A stretch of 64,000 nt of DNA from Synanceia verrucosa (lineage: Eukaryota > Chordata > Actinopteri > Perciformes > Synanceiidae). The number at the start of each line of letters is the position of its first letter. Positions within the stretch are counted from its first letter, which is position 1. The translations under genes and the position numbers were made by a program. Positions 1-10,823 of the stretch are shown one piece after another. The notes below the pieces were generated by a model. That model saw nothing but the letters and a program-made list of their open reading frames with translations, was not told the origin of the DNA and did not search any database. The DNA lies in contig CM056564.1 of assembly GCA_029721515.1 (NCBI GenBank), forward strand, positions 2,271,349 through 2,335,348, given 5' to 3'.

Positions 1-1535
1 GAGTTGAAATAAGGGGGGGCTACTTGTTACTACAACTGACATCACAACTGAAGGCCCTCTAGCTCAGGTAGGGGCTTTCCTTCAGAGACTAAGAGAAGCA
101 GTGAAAGTGATTCACTGCTGGAAGGTTTTTTGTTCACAATGTATTTGTGTGTCAGTATACTCAGTTTCTATCGTTCTGTTGAGGGGAGGTTGCCTGCTGC
201 TGTATGGTGTTTACTGTTTACTCAGTTATTTCCACATCACATGCAAAACGGTCCATTGAAAATTATTTCCTTTAATGTAAACTGGGTTGTTAATCAGCTT
301 AAGAGGAGCAAGATTTTATCCAAACTAAAAAAAGATAGGGCCCACATAGCCCTGCTCCAGGAGACTCACATGAGCCAATCGGATCACTCAAAGTTGAAAA
401 TGGGTTGAGAATGGGTTTTAAATATGTATTCTTCTCTTCTTTCAAGTCTAAACATAACAGGGGTATGGCTACTCTCATCACTAATATACTCAATTATGAA
501 CACATCTCAGAAAACTGTGGTGATGATGAAGGTAGATTTGTTAGGGTAACAAGGAGGATAATGGGAACAGAAATTACAATCCTAAACGTGTATCCCCCCC
601 CCCCAGGGGTGACTGGCTTTTTTATAGGAACATATTTGATTCAATGGTGGAATCCCAGGGTACGGTTATATGTGGGGGAGATTCAAACCAAAATTAGACT
701 CCTCTAACCCAAATAGTCAGAATAACTGGCTCATAAGAAAAGACAACTCATATATGGAGGAGATGGGAATAATTGATGTCTGGAGAGAACTGTATCCCTC
801 GACCAGAGACAATGCACACTACTCAGGTTCATTTGCAGTATACAATAGGCTGGATTATTTTTTATGTTTTAAGTTGACAGATCTAAAATTAGTGACTGCA
901 ACATCTTAACTAGGGATTTATCTGATCATAGCCCTATCTCTATGTCCCTGTTTGCGGTTGGGAAAAAGTGAAACACTCAACACATGGAAACTGAATTCAC
1001 ATTTACTCAATGATCCTGCAATTCTAAAATAAATGATAATATAAAGGAATACTTGGAAACTAATGATACAGAAGAGGTCTCACTATCCTTTCTGTGGGAT
1101 ACAGTTAAAGCGGTAATGAGAGGGAAACTAATTTCTATCACATCCTACCTGAAGAAATCTAATGGGGAAAAACTGGCAGACTTACAGGCGAGACTAAAGG
1201 TGAAACAACAGGATGATATTAACAAACCAAACCCCAATTTGAAGCAGGAAATCAAGAAATTACAGAGTGAAATCAATGACATTTATACACAGGAGGCCCA
1301 GAAGAAATTGATCTACCTAAGGCAGAAGTACTATGAGATGGGAGGTAAATCGGCAAAATATCTAGCATACAAACTACGTAAGCAACAGGAAGAAAGTATG
1401 ATGTATAAAATAAAGAACCCCAAAACTAATGTACTAGAAACCAAAATGGATAGGATCCAAGTGTGTTTTGAGGTGTTCTATAGGGATTTGTACTCCCAAC
1501 CTGATGCCTCAGAAGAGAGCTACATTAATGCCTGA
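1..1535 (+). pseudogene. L1-A: endonuclease half of an old L1/Tx1-type LINE ORF2
   Basis: This is the 5' part of a decayed non-LTR retrotransposon ORF2. An apurinic-like endonuclease starts near 241 with a FNVNWVVN block (catalytic Asn region) and LLQETH (catalytic Glu) near 346-366. It then shifts frame around 404, 670 and 910; a SDHSP-type block lies near 924-945. From 1020 to 1534 an open stretch encodes the Lys/Gln-rich linker usual between endonuclease and RT. Bases 1-240 show no recognisable coding and may be the element's 5' region. Several frameshifts make it non-functional. The element continues at 1778, 7677, 8028 and 15064, split by insertions. L1 clade is inferred from domain order and motif style. 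Confidence 0.8.
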
Positions 1536-1774
1536 AGCCCAATTTACACCGCATGCATAATAGCAGCGCAGCGTTTCTCATGCATATTACAGCATAGCAA
1601 TGCATGCAAGACTGCTCCACACTCTTGCGAGATTCGCAACATAATGTAGTGAACTTCCTGTTTACTATGTACTATGGAAATAGAACCAGTGTGTATCTCT
1701 CGCGAAGCTGCGCATGATACGCTCTGGGAACGCTGCAGTTATGTTGCAGTTACGCGTTCGGTGTAAATTGGGCT
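1536..1774. mobile_element. Short Harbinger-like MITE inserted in L1-A
   Basis: A non-coding insert of about 240 bp has perfect 17-bp terminal inverted repeats: AAGCCCAATTTACACCG at 1535-1551 and its reverse complement at 1759-1775. The flanking triplets are TGA (1533-1535) and TTA (1775-1777), compatible with a mutated 3-bp TWA target duplication of PIF/Harbinger type. The LINE endonuclease-RT linker stops at its left edge and resumes at its right edge. The superfamily call rests on TIR style and triplet only. Confidence 0.7.
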
Positions 1775-1777
1775 TTA

Positions 1778-2518
1778 CTTGGCTCCTTAGATTTACCCTC
1801 ACTTTCAGACCCACAAAACAAGTGGTTAGTCAAAATCATCTCAGCGGAGGAATAAATGCAGCCATCACTAGATTGAAACTAGGTAAAGCAGTTGGTTCTG
1901 ACGGGTATAGTGCACAATGGTATCGCAGTTTAAAGGCAGAACTGATTCCATCACTACACAGGACTTTCAACTGGATTCTACAGGGAGGAAAAATCTCCCC
2001 ATCTTGGAAGGTTGCAATTGTTTCAATTATTCCAAAAGCAGGGAAAGTTAGTGTCCTTAATCTAGACTATAAGATATTTACCTCCATTCTTGCCTGTAGA
2101 TTGGAGAAGGTACTGCCTGATCTCATTAATCTAGACCAGACAGGTTTTATTACACACAGACAAACTGACAACATAAGGAGAATATTACATATCCTAGAAG
2201 AGATTTAAAAGAAGAAAATTCAGTCAATTATTGTAAGTCTAGCCACGGAGAAAGCCTTTGACTCCATCAGATGGGTGTTTCTATACAAAGTTCAGGCTCT
2301 ATATGATAAACCTTCAGGTTGCATCAAGGTCAACGGTGATCTCAGGCTTTTACCTTGAATCAGGGTAGTAGACAGGGTTGTGCGATCTCGCCTCTTCTCT
2401 TTGATTTATTTATAGAACCATTAGGACAATTAATAAGGCAAAATGACAATATTAAGTGCATCTCTATGACAGGGGTTGATCATAAGGTGGCAATGTTTGC
2501 TGATGATGTACTGATTTG
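1778..2518 (+). pseudogene. L1-A: reverse transcriptase N-terminal half
   Basis: This continues the LINE ORF2 after the MITE. It contains an LKLGKAVGSDG block, a SIIPKAGK block, LDQTGFITHRQTDNIRR near 2137-2180, the motif A equivalent EKAFDS near 2251-2268, motif B QGSRQGCAISPLLF near 2361-2403 and motif C FADDVL at 2497-2514. Frame breaks occur near 2208 and 2350, and some sequence between motifs A and B is missing. The RT is cut at GATTTG (2513-2518) by a 5.2-kb insertion. The frame resumes after the same hexamer at 7677. Confidence 0.85.
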
Positions 2519-2709
2519 TGTGGCGTGTAGTGGAACGAGGACCCAGGAGTGGAAGCGGTTCAGGTGAGAACAATAGTTTATTTACAAAACAACAGGTGAG
2601 TAATTCAAAAAGAGTCCACAAGAAGGGGGAAGACACAAGGGTGAGTGCTGGGCAGTGAGGGCGACGGGAGGCACTGGAAAAAAGGAGAAGAGAGACACGG
2701 GTAAGTAGT

Positions 2710-2787
2710 TTGTTCAACCGAAGACACGTGAAAAAATCTTGCTGTTTCTAGGAGAAAAGGCCAAGCTGCTACCATGGAGGATAACTG
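2710..2787. repeat. 78-bp direct repeat, left copy flanking L2#1
   Basis: The segment starting TTGTTCA and ending GGATAACTG recurs at 7433-7510 with only a few differences. The two copies bracket the L2 LINE. They could be an unusually long target duplication or two halves of an LTR pair. Confidence 0.85.
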
Positions 2788-2929
2788 CATGTCTCTGCAG
2801 GTCTTATGTAGACAGGTCTGTTAAGCCAATCTGGAGCAGGTCAAGTCAAGTCAAATCAGTTTTATTTGTACAGCCCAATATCACAAATTACCAATTTGCC
2901 TCAGAGCATCATCAAGCTATCAGCAATGG

Positions 2930-3155
2930 AGCAGCACGTCTTCCTCTTTCCACCATGCCAACCAGAAGAAGCCCTGGCAGCACGTCCTCCTCTCCACCAC
3001 ACCAACCAGAAGAAGCCTGGGCAGCACGTCTTCCTCTCTCCACCATGCCAACCAGAGGAAACCTGGGCAGCACGTCTTCCTCTCTCCACCACCCCAACCA
3101 GAAGAAGCTGTGCAGCATGTCTTCCTCTCCACCGCACCAAACAGGAGAAGCCTCC
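2930..3155. repeat. Minisatellite in the L2#1 3' UTR
   Basis: About five tandem units of roughly 40-45 bp carry GCAGCACGTCTTCCTCT and CACCAACCAGAAGAAGCC-like blocks. The equivalent position of the other L2 copy (about 30690-30770) has only about two units, so the array expanded in this copy. Open frames across it on both strands are by-products of the repeat. Confidence 0.85.
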
Positions 3156-3889
3156 GCAAGATGACCTCGTCACCACCACGTCACTCAACACCAGAAGATG
3201 AAGCCTGACTGGTCTGCACAACCACTACTCCACCAGGTAGACTGGATCCATGGATAACTGTGAGATGAGAACACACAGGGACTACGAGGCACAAAACTAA
3301 TCTGCAACATGTGTTAAAGGGAGGAAGAGTAAACACATCCTCTACTCCACTACTCTAACAGATACAACATGATCAGCATCGCGTCTTCTGATCTTCAAGG
3401 CAGCCTGAGTCAGCCTTGGATCAGTCCTAACTATAAGCACTATCAAAAAGGAAAGTCTTAAGCCTACTCTTGAATAAGGGGATGGTGTCTGACTGAAAGA
3501 GGGAGTTGGTTCCACAGAAGAGGAGCTTGGTAACCGAAAGCTCTAGCTCCCATTCTACTTTTATGAACCCTAGGAGCCTCTAATAGTCCTGCATTCTGAG
3601 AGCGCAGAGTTCTAGCTGGATTATAAGGCACTATCAGCTCTTTAAGATAAGATGGTGCCTGACCATTCAGTGCCTTAGGTGAGGAAGAGGATTTTAAATT
3701 CTATTCTAGATTTTACAGGGAGCCAGTGCAGAGAGGCTAACAGAGGAGAACTATGTTCTCTTTCCTGGTTCGGGTCAGAAACATGTGCTGCAGCGCTCTG
3801 GACCAGCTGGAGAGTCTTGATAGACTTATTTGGGCAGCCTGATAATAAGGAATTGCAATAGTCCAGCCTAGAAGTAACAAATAGATGGA

Positions 3890-5031
3890 CTAAATTTTTG
3901 CATCATTTTGAGAGAGAATATGCCTGATTTTTGCAATGCTACGTAGATAAAAAAAAAAAGCAGGACTAGCTATTTGTTTCATGTGGATGTTGAAGGCCAT
4001 ATCTTGGTCAAAAATGACCCCTAGATTCCTTACAGTGGTGCTAGAGGCAGGTGCAATGCCATCTAGAATAAGTAAGTCATTAGATAATTTATTTCTGAGA
4101 TTTTCGGGGCCAATTAGAATAACTTCGGTTTTGTCTGAATTTAACAACAGGAAATAGTCCGGCATCCAGGTTTTTAATGTCCTTAAGGCATGCTTGGAGT
4201 TTATTTAACTGGCTGGATTCATCTGGCTCGAACGACAAATATAGCTGAGTACCATCTGCATAACAGTGAACGTTTATGGAGTGTTTTCTAATAAAGGAAG
4301 CATATATAAACTAAATAGAATTGGCCCAAGCACAGACCCTTGAGGAACTCCATAACTGACTTTGGTGTGCATGGAGAACTCACCATTAATATGTACCAAC
4401 TGGAATCAGTCTGTTAAATATGACTTGAACCAGTTTAATGCAGTGCCTCTGATGCCAATTAAATGTTCTAATCTCTGCAACAGGATATGGTGGTCAATGG
4501 TGTTCAAAGCAGTGCTAACAATCTAACAAAAGACAAGTACAGAGTCCATTGTCTGATGCAATTAGCAAGTCGTTAGTGATTTTCACAAGAGCTGTCTTTG
4601 TGCTATGATATTTTCTAACTCCTGTTGTTCTGTAAGAACTCACACAGCTGACTGCACACTGCTTTTTCAGGGATCTTAGAGAGATAGAGAAGGTTGGATA
4701 TTGGTCTATAGTTGGCTAAAACCTCTGGATCAAGAGTGGGCTTCTTCAAAAGTGGTTTGATTTCAGCTAATTTAAAATACTGAGGTACATAGCCTGACAA
4801 CAAAGATAAGTTGATCATGTTTAATAAAGAGTTGCTCAGTAAAGGTAAAACTTCTTTAAGCACTGGAGTTGGGATGGGATCTAAGAGACAGGTAGAAGGC
4901 TTAGATGAGGAAATCATTGAAGTCAGTTTGAGGAGGTCTATGGGAGAAAAGCAGTCTAAATATACATCAGGTTCTTCAATGGGTTCTAAGATTCCTGTGT
5001 TTGAGGATAAATCAGTTTCAGTTAAAGGCAC
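3890..5031 (-). pseudogene. L2#1 ORF2: reverse transcriptase remnants
   Basis: The 4615-5031 segment encodes the RT N-terminus, with STCLLDPIPTPVLKEVLP, a LANYRPISNL block and an LLSGYVPQ block. The 3890-4165 segment encodes the later part (LLLNSDKTEVILIGP, VRNLGVIFDQDMAF). Between them, stops and small deletions remove the motif A and B region as a continuous frame. It is clearly non-functional. The same residues in a cleaner state are in copy 2 at 32004-32783. Confidence 0.85.
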
Positions 5032-6130
5032 AGTGTGACTTATTTTCTCCCCTAATAGTTATAATCTTCTCATTAAAGAAGCTCATGAAGTCACTACAAT
5101 TGAGTGTTATAGGAATACATGGCTCAATGAAGCTGTGGCTCTCTGTCAGCCTGGCTACAGTGCTGAAAAGAAACCTGGGGTTGTTTTTATTTTCCTCTAT
5201 TAATGGTGAATAATAAGCTGCTCTGGCCTTACGGAGAGCCTTCCTATAAGCTTTCAAACTATCATGCCAGTCCAGATGAGACTCTTGCAGACCGGTTAAA
5301 CGCCACTTCCTTTCAGATGTTCTCGCAGCTTGCTTTAAACTCCGGGTGTGAGGGTTATACCATGGAGCTAACTTTCTGTGTTTTACTAGCTTCTTTTTTA
5401 ACGCAACAGAGTCTAGTGATGCTCACAGATTATCCATTTGGGTTGGACTTAAGTCTGAGCCGTCAAGTACTGTATATTGAGATAAAGCATTGAATTAAAA
5501 GCTAATGGAATTATATCCTTAAATTTGGCTACAGCATTATCAGATAAACATCTAGAGTATACAGATTTACCTGATGGAGTGTAGTCCAGAAGTAAAAATT
5601 CAAAAGTTAACAAATAATGGTCTGATAGGAAGGAATTCTGTTGGTAGACTGATAAATGTTCCACTTCAATGCCATAGGTCAGGATCAGGTCAAGGGTATG
5701 GTTAAAACAGTGAGTTGGTTCCTGAACATTCTGACAGAAGCCAATTGAATCTAACAGCGAGGTAAAAGCAGTACCAAGGCTGTCACTATCAACGTCCACA
5801 TGCATAAGTGGAAGTCACCTACAATAATTACTTTATCAGTTCTCAGGACTAAAGCTGATAAAAACTAGATAGATCAAAAAATAGATCAAACTGGTTATCT
5901 GATATTAATTCATTAACTAGTAGAGCTTTAGAAGATAACAAACTGATATTTAAAAGTCCACATTTAACTGTCCTGATCTGATGAACTACTACAGAGGTGG
6001 TGTTAATTTTTATTGAATTATTGTGTTCAACTCCCCTTTTGTTTACTGTGGATTTAGTTGCTTTCAGTGGTCGTCGGGCAGACACCGTTTCTATGGGGTT
6101 CTGGGTGAGTGACTGCTCTAATGGAAGCAC
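5018..6130 (-). pseudogene. L2#1 ORF2: endonuclease remnants
   Basis: Reading leftward, 5849-6130 has the endonuclease start (GLLNISLLSSKALLVNELI followed by a degraded Glu block). The 5449-5805 segment has its C-terminal half (NHTLDLILTYGIEV and LSDHYLLTFEF, the catalytic SDH block). The 5018-5257 segment is the linker to RT (KAYRKALRKARAAYYSPLIE). Stops and frameshifts separate the pieces. Confidence 0.8.
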
Positions 6131-6189
6131 AGAGAAGTGTGTTAAACTACAACTCTGTCTCCTGGTCTCAACCCTGAGTTGTCACGGGT

Positions 6190-7035
6190 TTGGTCGACTA
6201 ATAAACTTTCCCATGTTTCTAGAAATGAGAGCTGCTCCTTCCAAAGTAGGATGGATGCAGTCTCTCCTCATCAGATCAGGTTTTCCCCAGAAGCTGCTCC
6301 AATTATCAGTGAAGCTCCATTAACTGGATACCACCTCGACAGCCAGCGGTGGAAGGACGACATGCGACTAAACATGTCATCAGAGGCCAAGCTGGGTAGG
6401 GGACCAGAGAAAATTATGGAGTCTGACATTGTTTTAGCGTAAGCACACACCGATTCCACGTTAATTTTTGTGACCTCCGATTGGATGCCGATGTGAATAA
6501 CAGTAGTCCCATATTTACGCTTATCCTTAACCAGCATTTTCAAATAGGATTCAATGTTGCCGGCTCTGGCCCCCGGGATGAGTTTGACTATGGTTACTGG
6601 TGTCGCTAATTTCACATTTCTCAAGAGAATAGAGCTGCCAATAACCAGGGTTGGTTTCTCAGCGGGTGTGTCACTGAGTGGGGAAAACTTGTTAGAAATG
6701 TGAAGAGGTCGGTGGTGACCCGTGGGCTGTTTAAAACTATGCTTCCTTCGGACAGTCACCCTCTCTCCTGGCGGCTCAGGAGTTGCCGGGGGATGGCTAG
6801 CAGGAGCTACGCTTGGTTGGCCCACACCGGCTAGGGGCTGGCCAGCTACGGAGGCATAGGAAGGACTTTGGATGGTGCGGAGTTGTGCTTCTAATTTGCT
6901 AAGCCTCGCCTCCAAAACCGCGAACATACTACACTTATTACACTTACCATTATCATTAAAGGAGGCAGAGGAATAATTTAGCATGAGACACACTGAGCAA
7001 GAGAGAGGAGAAGGAGAAGGAAGAGGAGAAGCCAT
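6190..7035 (-). pseudogene. L2#1 ORF1: esterase-type protein with Cys-pair N-terminus
   Basis: An open frame of 254 codons starts at the ATG ending at 7035. Residues about 14-36 carry two CxxC pairs (CSVC and CNKC), followed by a heptad-like leucine stretch (LEARLSKLEAQL). A Pro-rich linker follows, then an SGNH/GDSL-like esterase block: LVIGSSIL with the Ser, an IPGARAGNI block, an HIGIQSE block and a SGPLPSL block. An ORF1 with this esterase is known from CR1/L2 LINEs. The frame ends early at 6271. A frameshift near 6315 puts the conserved C-terminus (WGKPDLMRRD, HPTLEGA) in another frame down to about 6190, so the copy is dead. Confidence 0.8.
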
Positions 7036-7432
7036 GGCTATATGCTAGGACAGCTGCTAGGCTGAGCTATGGAAGTTAGTTGTTAGCAGAAACGAGCCGC
7101 TAGAAAACACCAAGAACCAGAAATGATGCAATACGCTTACTATAATACGTCAGACCAAGGCCAAGGAGCAGGTGTGTCCACTCACTCCTCAGTGCCGTGG
7201 GTGAAGGGAGCCACCAGGAAAAAAACACAGAGGTGAAAACAAAATAGCAAAAACCCAGGAAACGAAACCACCAAGAGTCAGTGAGACGCTTGTTTCTTTC
7301 CACGGAGCGAAGGAGAGAAGCTCTGGCGGACTGCCACATGCCTCATACCCGCCGGAGATCCTTCACTGAGGGCACTGTGGTGACCGCCTCCTGTTTGGGG
7401 TAGAGGGGTGGTTGGTAGCCCAGGCAACACAT

Positions 7433-7510
7433 TTGTTCACCAGAGGACACGTGAAAAAATCTTACTGTTTCTAGGAGAAAAGGCCAAGCTGCTACCATGG
7501 AGGATAACTG
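7433..7510. repeat. 78-bp direct repeat, right copy flanking L2#1
   Basis: Partner of 2710-2787. A second local duplication also exists here: the GGAGCAGGTGTGTC segment and the following 100 bases at about 7160-7262 resemble 7535-7640. The 5' side of the LINE insertion is therefore built from repeated modules. Confidence 0.8.
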
Positions 7511-7676
7511 GATACTCTGGCGCTGAGGAGTGGAGCAGGTGTGTCTCCTCAGACACTGCTCAGCTCCGTGGGGGAAGGGAGCCGCCGGGAAAAAAACGCA
7601 CAGGTGAAAACAAAACAGCAAAAACACAGAAAACTAAACCGTCAAAATAAAAGCACAACAAACACAAACCACCACA

Positions 7677-7912
7677 GATTTGCCTGGGTGAGTCTGAGAG
7701 GTCATTTAGAGAATTAATGGTTACCTTACGTGACTTTGGGAAATTATCAGGCTATAAAATCAACATTTCAAAAACTCAGGTGATGTCTCTAAATTGCAGT
7801 TACACCGATCCTATGCAGGGATTTCAGAGTTAATTGGGAGAATGAGGAAATCAAATACTTAGGAATAAACATACCCAGGGATCTCTCCAAGCTCTCACAG
7901 GCTTATAAACCA
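7677..7912 (+). pseudogene. L1-A: RT palm continuation
   Basis: This resumes the frame after motif C: LGESERSFRELM, then LRDFGKLSGYKINISKTQVM, then a frameshift near 7810 and a YLGINIPRDLSKLSQ-like block up to 7900. It is cut at TTATAAACC (7904-7912) by a SINE fragment. Confidence 0.85.
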
Positions 7913-8027
7913 TCCATCCATTATACCGCTTATCCTCACATAGGGTCACAGGGGGCTGGAATCGAACCCGGTACCTTCTTGCTGAGAGGCGATAGTGCAA
8001 ACCACTACATCACCTTGCTGCCCTAAT
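7913..8027 (-). mobile_element. Internally deleted tRNA-headed SINE, copy 1
   Basis: The plus strand shows ATCCATCCATTATACCGCTT, the complement of the (GGAT)n tail, then the GGGTCACAGGGGGCTGG tail block. It then runs directly into the complement of the tRNA-like head (box B GGTTCGATTCC-like, box A TAGTGGTTTGCAC-like). The middle 250 bases found in other copies are missing. TTATAAACC at 7904-7912 is repeated at 8029-8037 as target duplication. Confidence 0.85.
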
Positions 8028-8187
8028 TATAAACCAGTATCTTTAAAAATAAAAGCATCATCTACATCTACAAGGTCTTTAAGCAACACCTTACACCCCA
8101 CCATCCTGACATTCACAGCTCACAAACCACAACATTCTATTTACATTACACTGTCACTAACTCAGTGTCTGAACATCCTCTCTTCTT

Positions 8188-8985
8188 ATGTCTAAGTTAA
8201 ACTTAGTTTCCTGGAATGTACATGGCATACGCTCACAGACAAAAAGAATTAAAATCCTGGACTATGTCTCTAAACTAAAAGCAGATATTCTTCTTTTGCA
8301 AGAGACACATCTACTACAATCAGAAGAGAAATCTCTTACAGATTCAAATTATAATATTATATTTTCATCTTGTTACAGTAGACAAAGAGGAGTCTCTATT
8401 CTAATCCACAAGAGAGTCCCGTTTACTTTAAACTGTTTGATAACAGACCCAGAGGGCAGTTACATTATTATTCAAGCAACGATTTTTGATAAACAATACA
8501 CAATTGCCAATCTGTATGCTCCCAATAGTGATGATCCAGCCTTCTTTCATACAGTTTTCTGTCATTTATCAGACTTAAATGCTCAACTCAACTCAACTAC
8601 TATTATCGGAGGTGACTTTAACATAGTCTTAAATCCCTCTGTAGACCGATCGAACATGCTAATGCAGACGAAACAATTACAATCAGTCCTAACCATACGG
8701 GACTATATGAAAGATTTTGGACTAGATGATGTCTGGAGGCTCAAAAACCCAACAAAAAGGGAATATACTTTCTTTTCTGCAGTACACCAGTCATTTTCAA
8801 GAATTTACTTTTTTCTTTCAAATAACTCCACCACACACAAAATTACCACTAGAATTCACCCAATCATCATCAGTGACCATGCACCTACTGTATATCCCTC
8901 AGTCTGCAAACTGACACTTACCGTAAACCTCCTCAGACTTGGCGCTTCAACATATCTCTACTTAAAGAATTTGATCAAATGGTAA
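8188..8985 (+). pseudogene. L1-B ORF2: endonuclease domain
   Basis: A frame of 265 codons begins MSKLNLVSWNVHGIRSQ. All classic APE-like endonuclease blocks are present: SWNVHG (Asn), LLQETH (Glu), NLYAPN, GGDFNIV and ISDHAP near 8870-8885 (catalytic Asp-His pair). The expected RIDYF block is altered to RIYFF. The frame is lost just after the domain (about 8930-8985), where the RT linker continues in other frames with stops near 9150 and 9260. Confidence 0.85.
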
Positions 8986-9682
8986 GGAGAGAGTGGGCAG
9001 ACTTTCTAAAAAATAATGACTCTCCAGATTCATCTCCTTCTTTACTTTGGGAAACCTGGAAGGCCGTAATTAGAGGTAAAATAATATCGTACTCTTCATA
9101 CAAGAAAAGAAAGGAACAACAAATAGAGACAGATATTGAGGAAAAAATTTAACAACTTTCGCAGGATTATGCATTAAACCCAAGCGAACAATTACAATCT
9201 GAGTTACACAATGCAAAGTTATGCCTCGACGATATTTTATCAAAGAAAACAGATTTTTTACTATAACAACTGAGATACAATGATTTCGAGCATAGCAACA
9301 AATCAGGCAAATTTCTTGCGAATTTAGTACAACGCAACAGAGAAAAATCTTTTATAACAGCAATACAGGATCCTACTGGCAAATATACTCAATCACCTCA
9401 AGAAATCAATCAGATGCTTTATAGCTATTACCACAAGCTATATTCAGCAACAGTTAACCCCAACAAAGATGATATTCACACATTTCTCAACAATCTAAAG
9501 CTGCCTGAACTAACATCTGAATGCAGAGACATCTTAGATGCTCCAATGACTATTAGTGAATTACAATGTGCATTAGATAGTATGGCAGCAGGCAAAGCAC
9601 CTGGCCCGGATGGTTTCCCTGCTGAATTTCTCAAACATTTCTGGCTAATGCTAGCACCTCTTTTTTCAGAACAGTTATGGAG

Positions 9683-9690
<8 letters not shown>
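8986..9690 (+). pseudogene. L1-B ORF2: linker and RT N-terminus
   Basis: The linker (KAVIRGKIISYSS-type block near 9060) is followed by an open stretch at 9414-9690. That stretch carries MLYSYYHKLYSATVNPNKDD, a linker-end block typical of L1, and then LQCALDSMAAGKAPGPDGFP, the fingers motif that starts RT. It runs straight into a TA-rich microsatellite at 9690, which breaks the frame. Confidence 0.85.
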
Positions 9691-9732
<42 letters not shown>

Positions 9733-9790
9733 GTGTATATATATATATATATACACATATATATATACATATATATGTGTATATATATAA
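9691..9790. repeat. TA/TG microsatellite inside L1-B ORF2
   Basis: About 100 bases of (TA)n with interspersed TG and CA steps form a self-complementary tract. The long Tyr/Ile-rich frames across it on both strands are repeat artefacts. It interrupts the RT fingers between LWRLKN and the downstream LLLKPDKDPTHPASYRP block. Confidence 0.95.
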
Positions 9791-9813
9791 AATAAGGCTA
9801 TATAAGCGCTCAC

Positions 9814-10823
9814 ATGAACACAGCTGCAATAAAGTTATTATTGAAACCAGATAAAGACCCCACGCATCCTGCTAGCTATCGACCTCTGTCGCTAATCAAC
9901 TCTGACATCAAAATTATATCTAAAGCACTCGCTTCCAGGTTGGAGAAAATTATCCCGGCTATAATTCACAACGATCAAACAGGATTTATTAAAGGCCGAC
10001 ACTCCACTAACAACGTTAGTCCTTTCTCTTCTCTGTACTTCATAAATTTGGTTTCGGTGAGTCATTTATCCAGTGGGTTTCAACTCTGTATAACTCACCT
10101 AAAGCTACTGTCACGACTAATGGGATCACTTCACAAAGCTTCACTTTGCAAAGGGGAACTAGACAAGGATGTCCACTCTCTCCCTTACTGTTTGCGATTT
10201 TTATCGAATCATTGGCTGCAGCGGTATGTCAGAACAACAATATCAAAGGTATCTGCTCTATGAAGTCTGAACACAAAATTAATCTATACGCGGATGACAT
10301 TTTACTTTATTTAGAAAAACCCAGAACATCAATGAAGGAAGTATGTAAACTCATCACAACCTTCTCACGCCTATCAGATTACTCCATCAACTGGTCAAAA
10401 TCAATTATACTTCCATTAACAGAGAGCTCATGGAATCCTGCAATCCAAAACACTCATTACTCTTTCCCTACAGGCAACATCAGATATCTGGGCATAAATA
10501 TTTCCTCCAAACTCTCAGATCTTGTCCACTTGAACTTCACACCACTTGTGGACAAAGTGTGTGGTGATCTGAGCCGTTGGAATAACCTTCCTATCTCATT
10601 GTTGGGACGAATAGCTACTGTCAAGATGAAAATATTACCTCAAATCAACTATCTCTTCTCCATGATCCCGTTCAAACCCACAACAAAATGGTTCCAAACA
10701 TTAGATTCAGCTATCGGTAAATTCTATTCAAAGAACAAAAAGGCTACAATCAGCCTGGCTACTCTCCAGAAGAATAAGTCTGAAGGTGGACTGGAGGCTG
10801 GAGGCTTCTGCATTACTACCTAG
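9814..10823 (+). pseudogene. L1-B ORF2: RT palm and thumb
   Basis: Blocks in order: LLLKPDKDPTHPASYRPLSL, ASRLEKIIPAIIHNDQTGF, then GRHSTNN near 10010. At that point a frameshifting deletion removes the segment that should carry motif A (AFD), so the first catalytic Asp is absent. The frame returns with TLQRGTRQGCPLSPLLF (motif B, about 10140-10190), NLYADDILLYL (motif C, both catalytic Asp, about 10280-10310), SINWSKS, and a GRIATVKMKILPQINYLF thumb block. Family knowledge predicts an inactive enzyme without motif A. Confidence 0.9.

Larger units (their letters stand above)
2841..7340 (-). mobile_element. L2-type LINE copy 1 (near full-length, decayed)
   Basis: This is a minus-strand non-LTR element. 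Its 3' end is the (TTGAC)n tail, seen on the plus strand as TCAAGTCAAGTCAA at 2841, followed by a long 3' UTR (about 2850-3870). ORF2 remnants lie at 3890-6130 and ORF1 at 6190-7035. The 5' boundary is uncertain, about 7100-7340. A second copy of the same family lies at 30291-32775, and 3' UTR fragments lie at 22950-23290 and 44097-44210. The family call comes from the esterase-like ORF1, RT motifs and tail. Confidence 0.8.
2519..7676 (-). mobile_element. LTR-like element with nested L2 LINE, inserted in L1-A
   Basis: The boundaries are defined by the host frame: L1-A reads cleanly from FADDVLI to LGESERSF if 2519-7676 plus one GATTTG copy is removed. The insert ends are TG...CA (TGTGGCG at the left, CCACCACA at the right) with a 6-bp duplication. 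On the minus strand the final 250 bases contain an AATAAA signal and end in CGCCACA, like the R-U5 part of an LTR. I infer a minus-strand solo LTR or LTR remnant, now opened by an L2 LINE at about 2840-7340. No LTR-element coding sequence is seen. The LTR assignment is an inference; the insertion boundaries are not. Confidence 0.6.
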
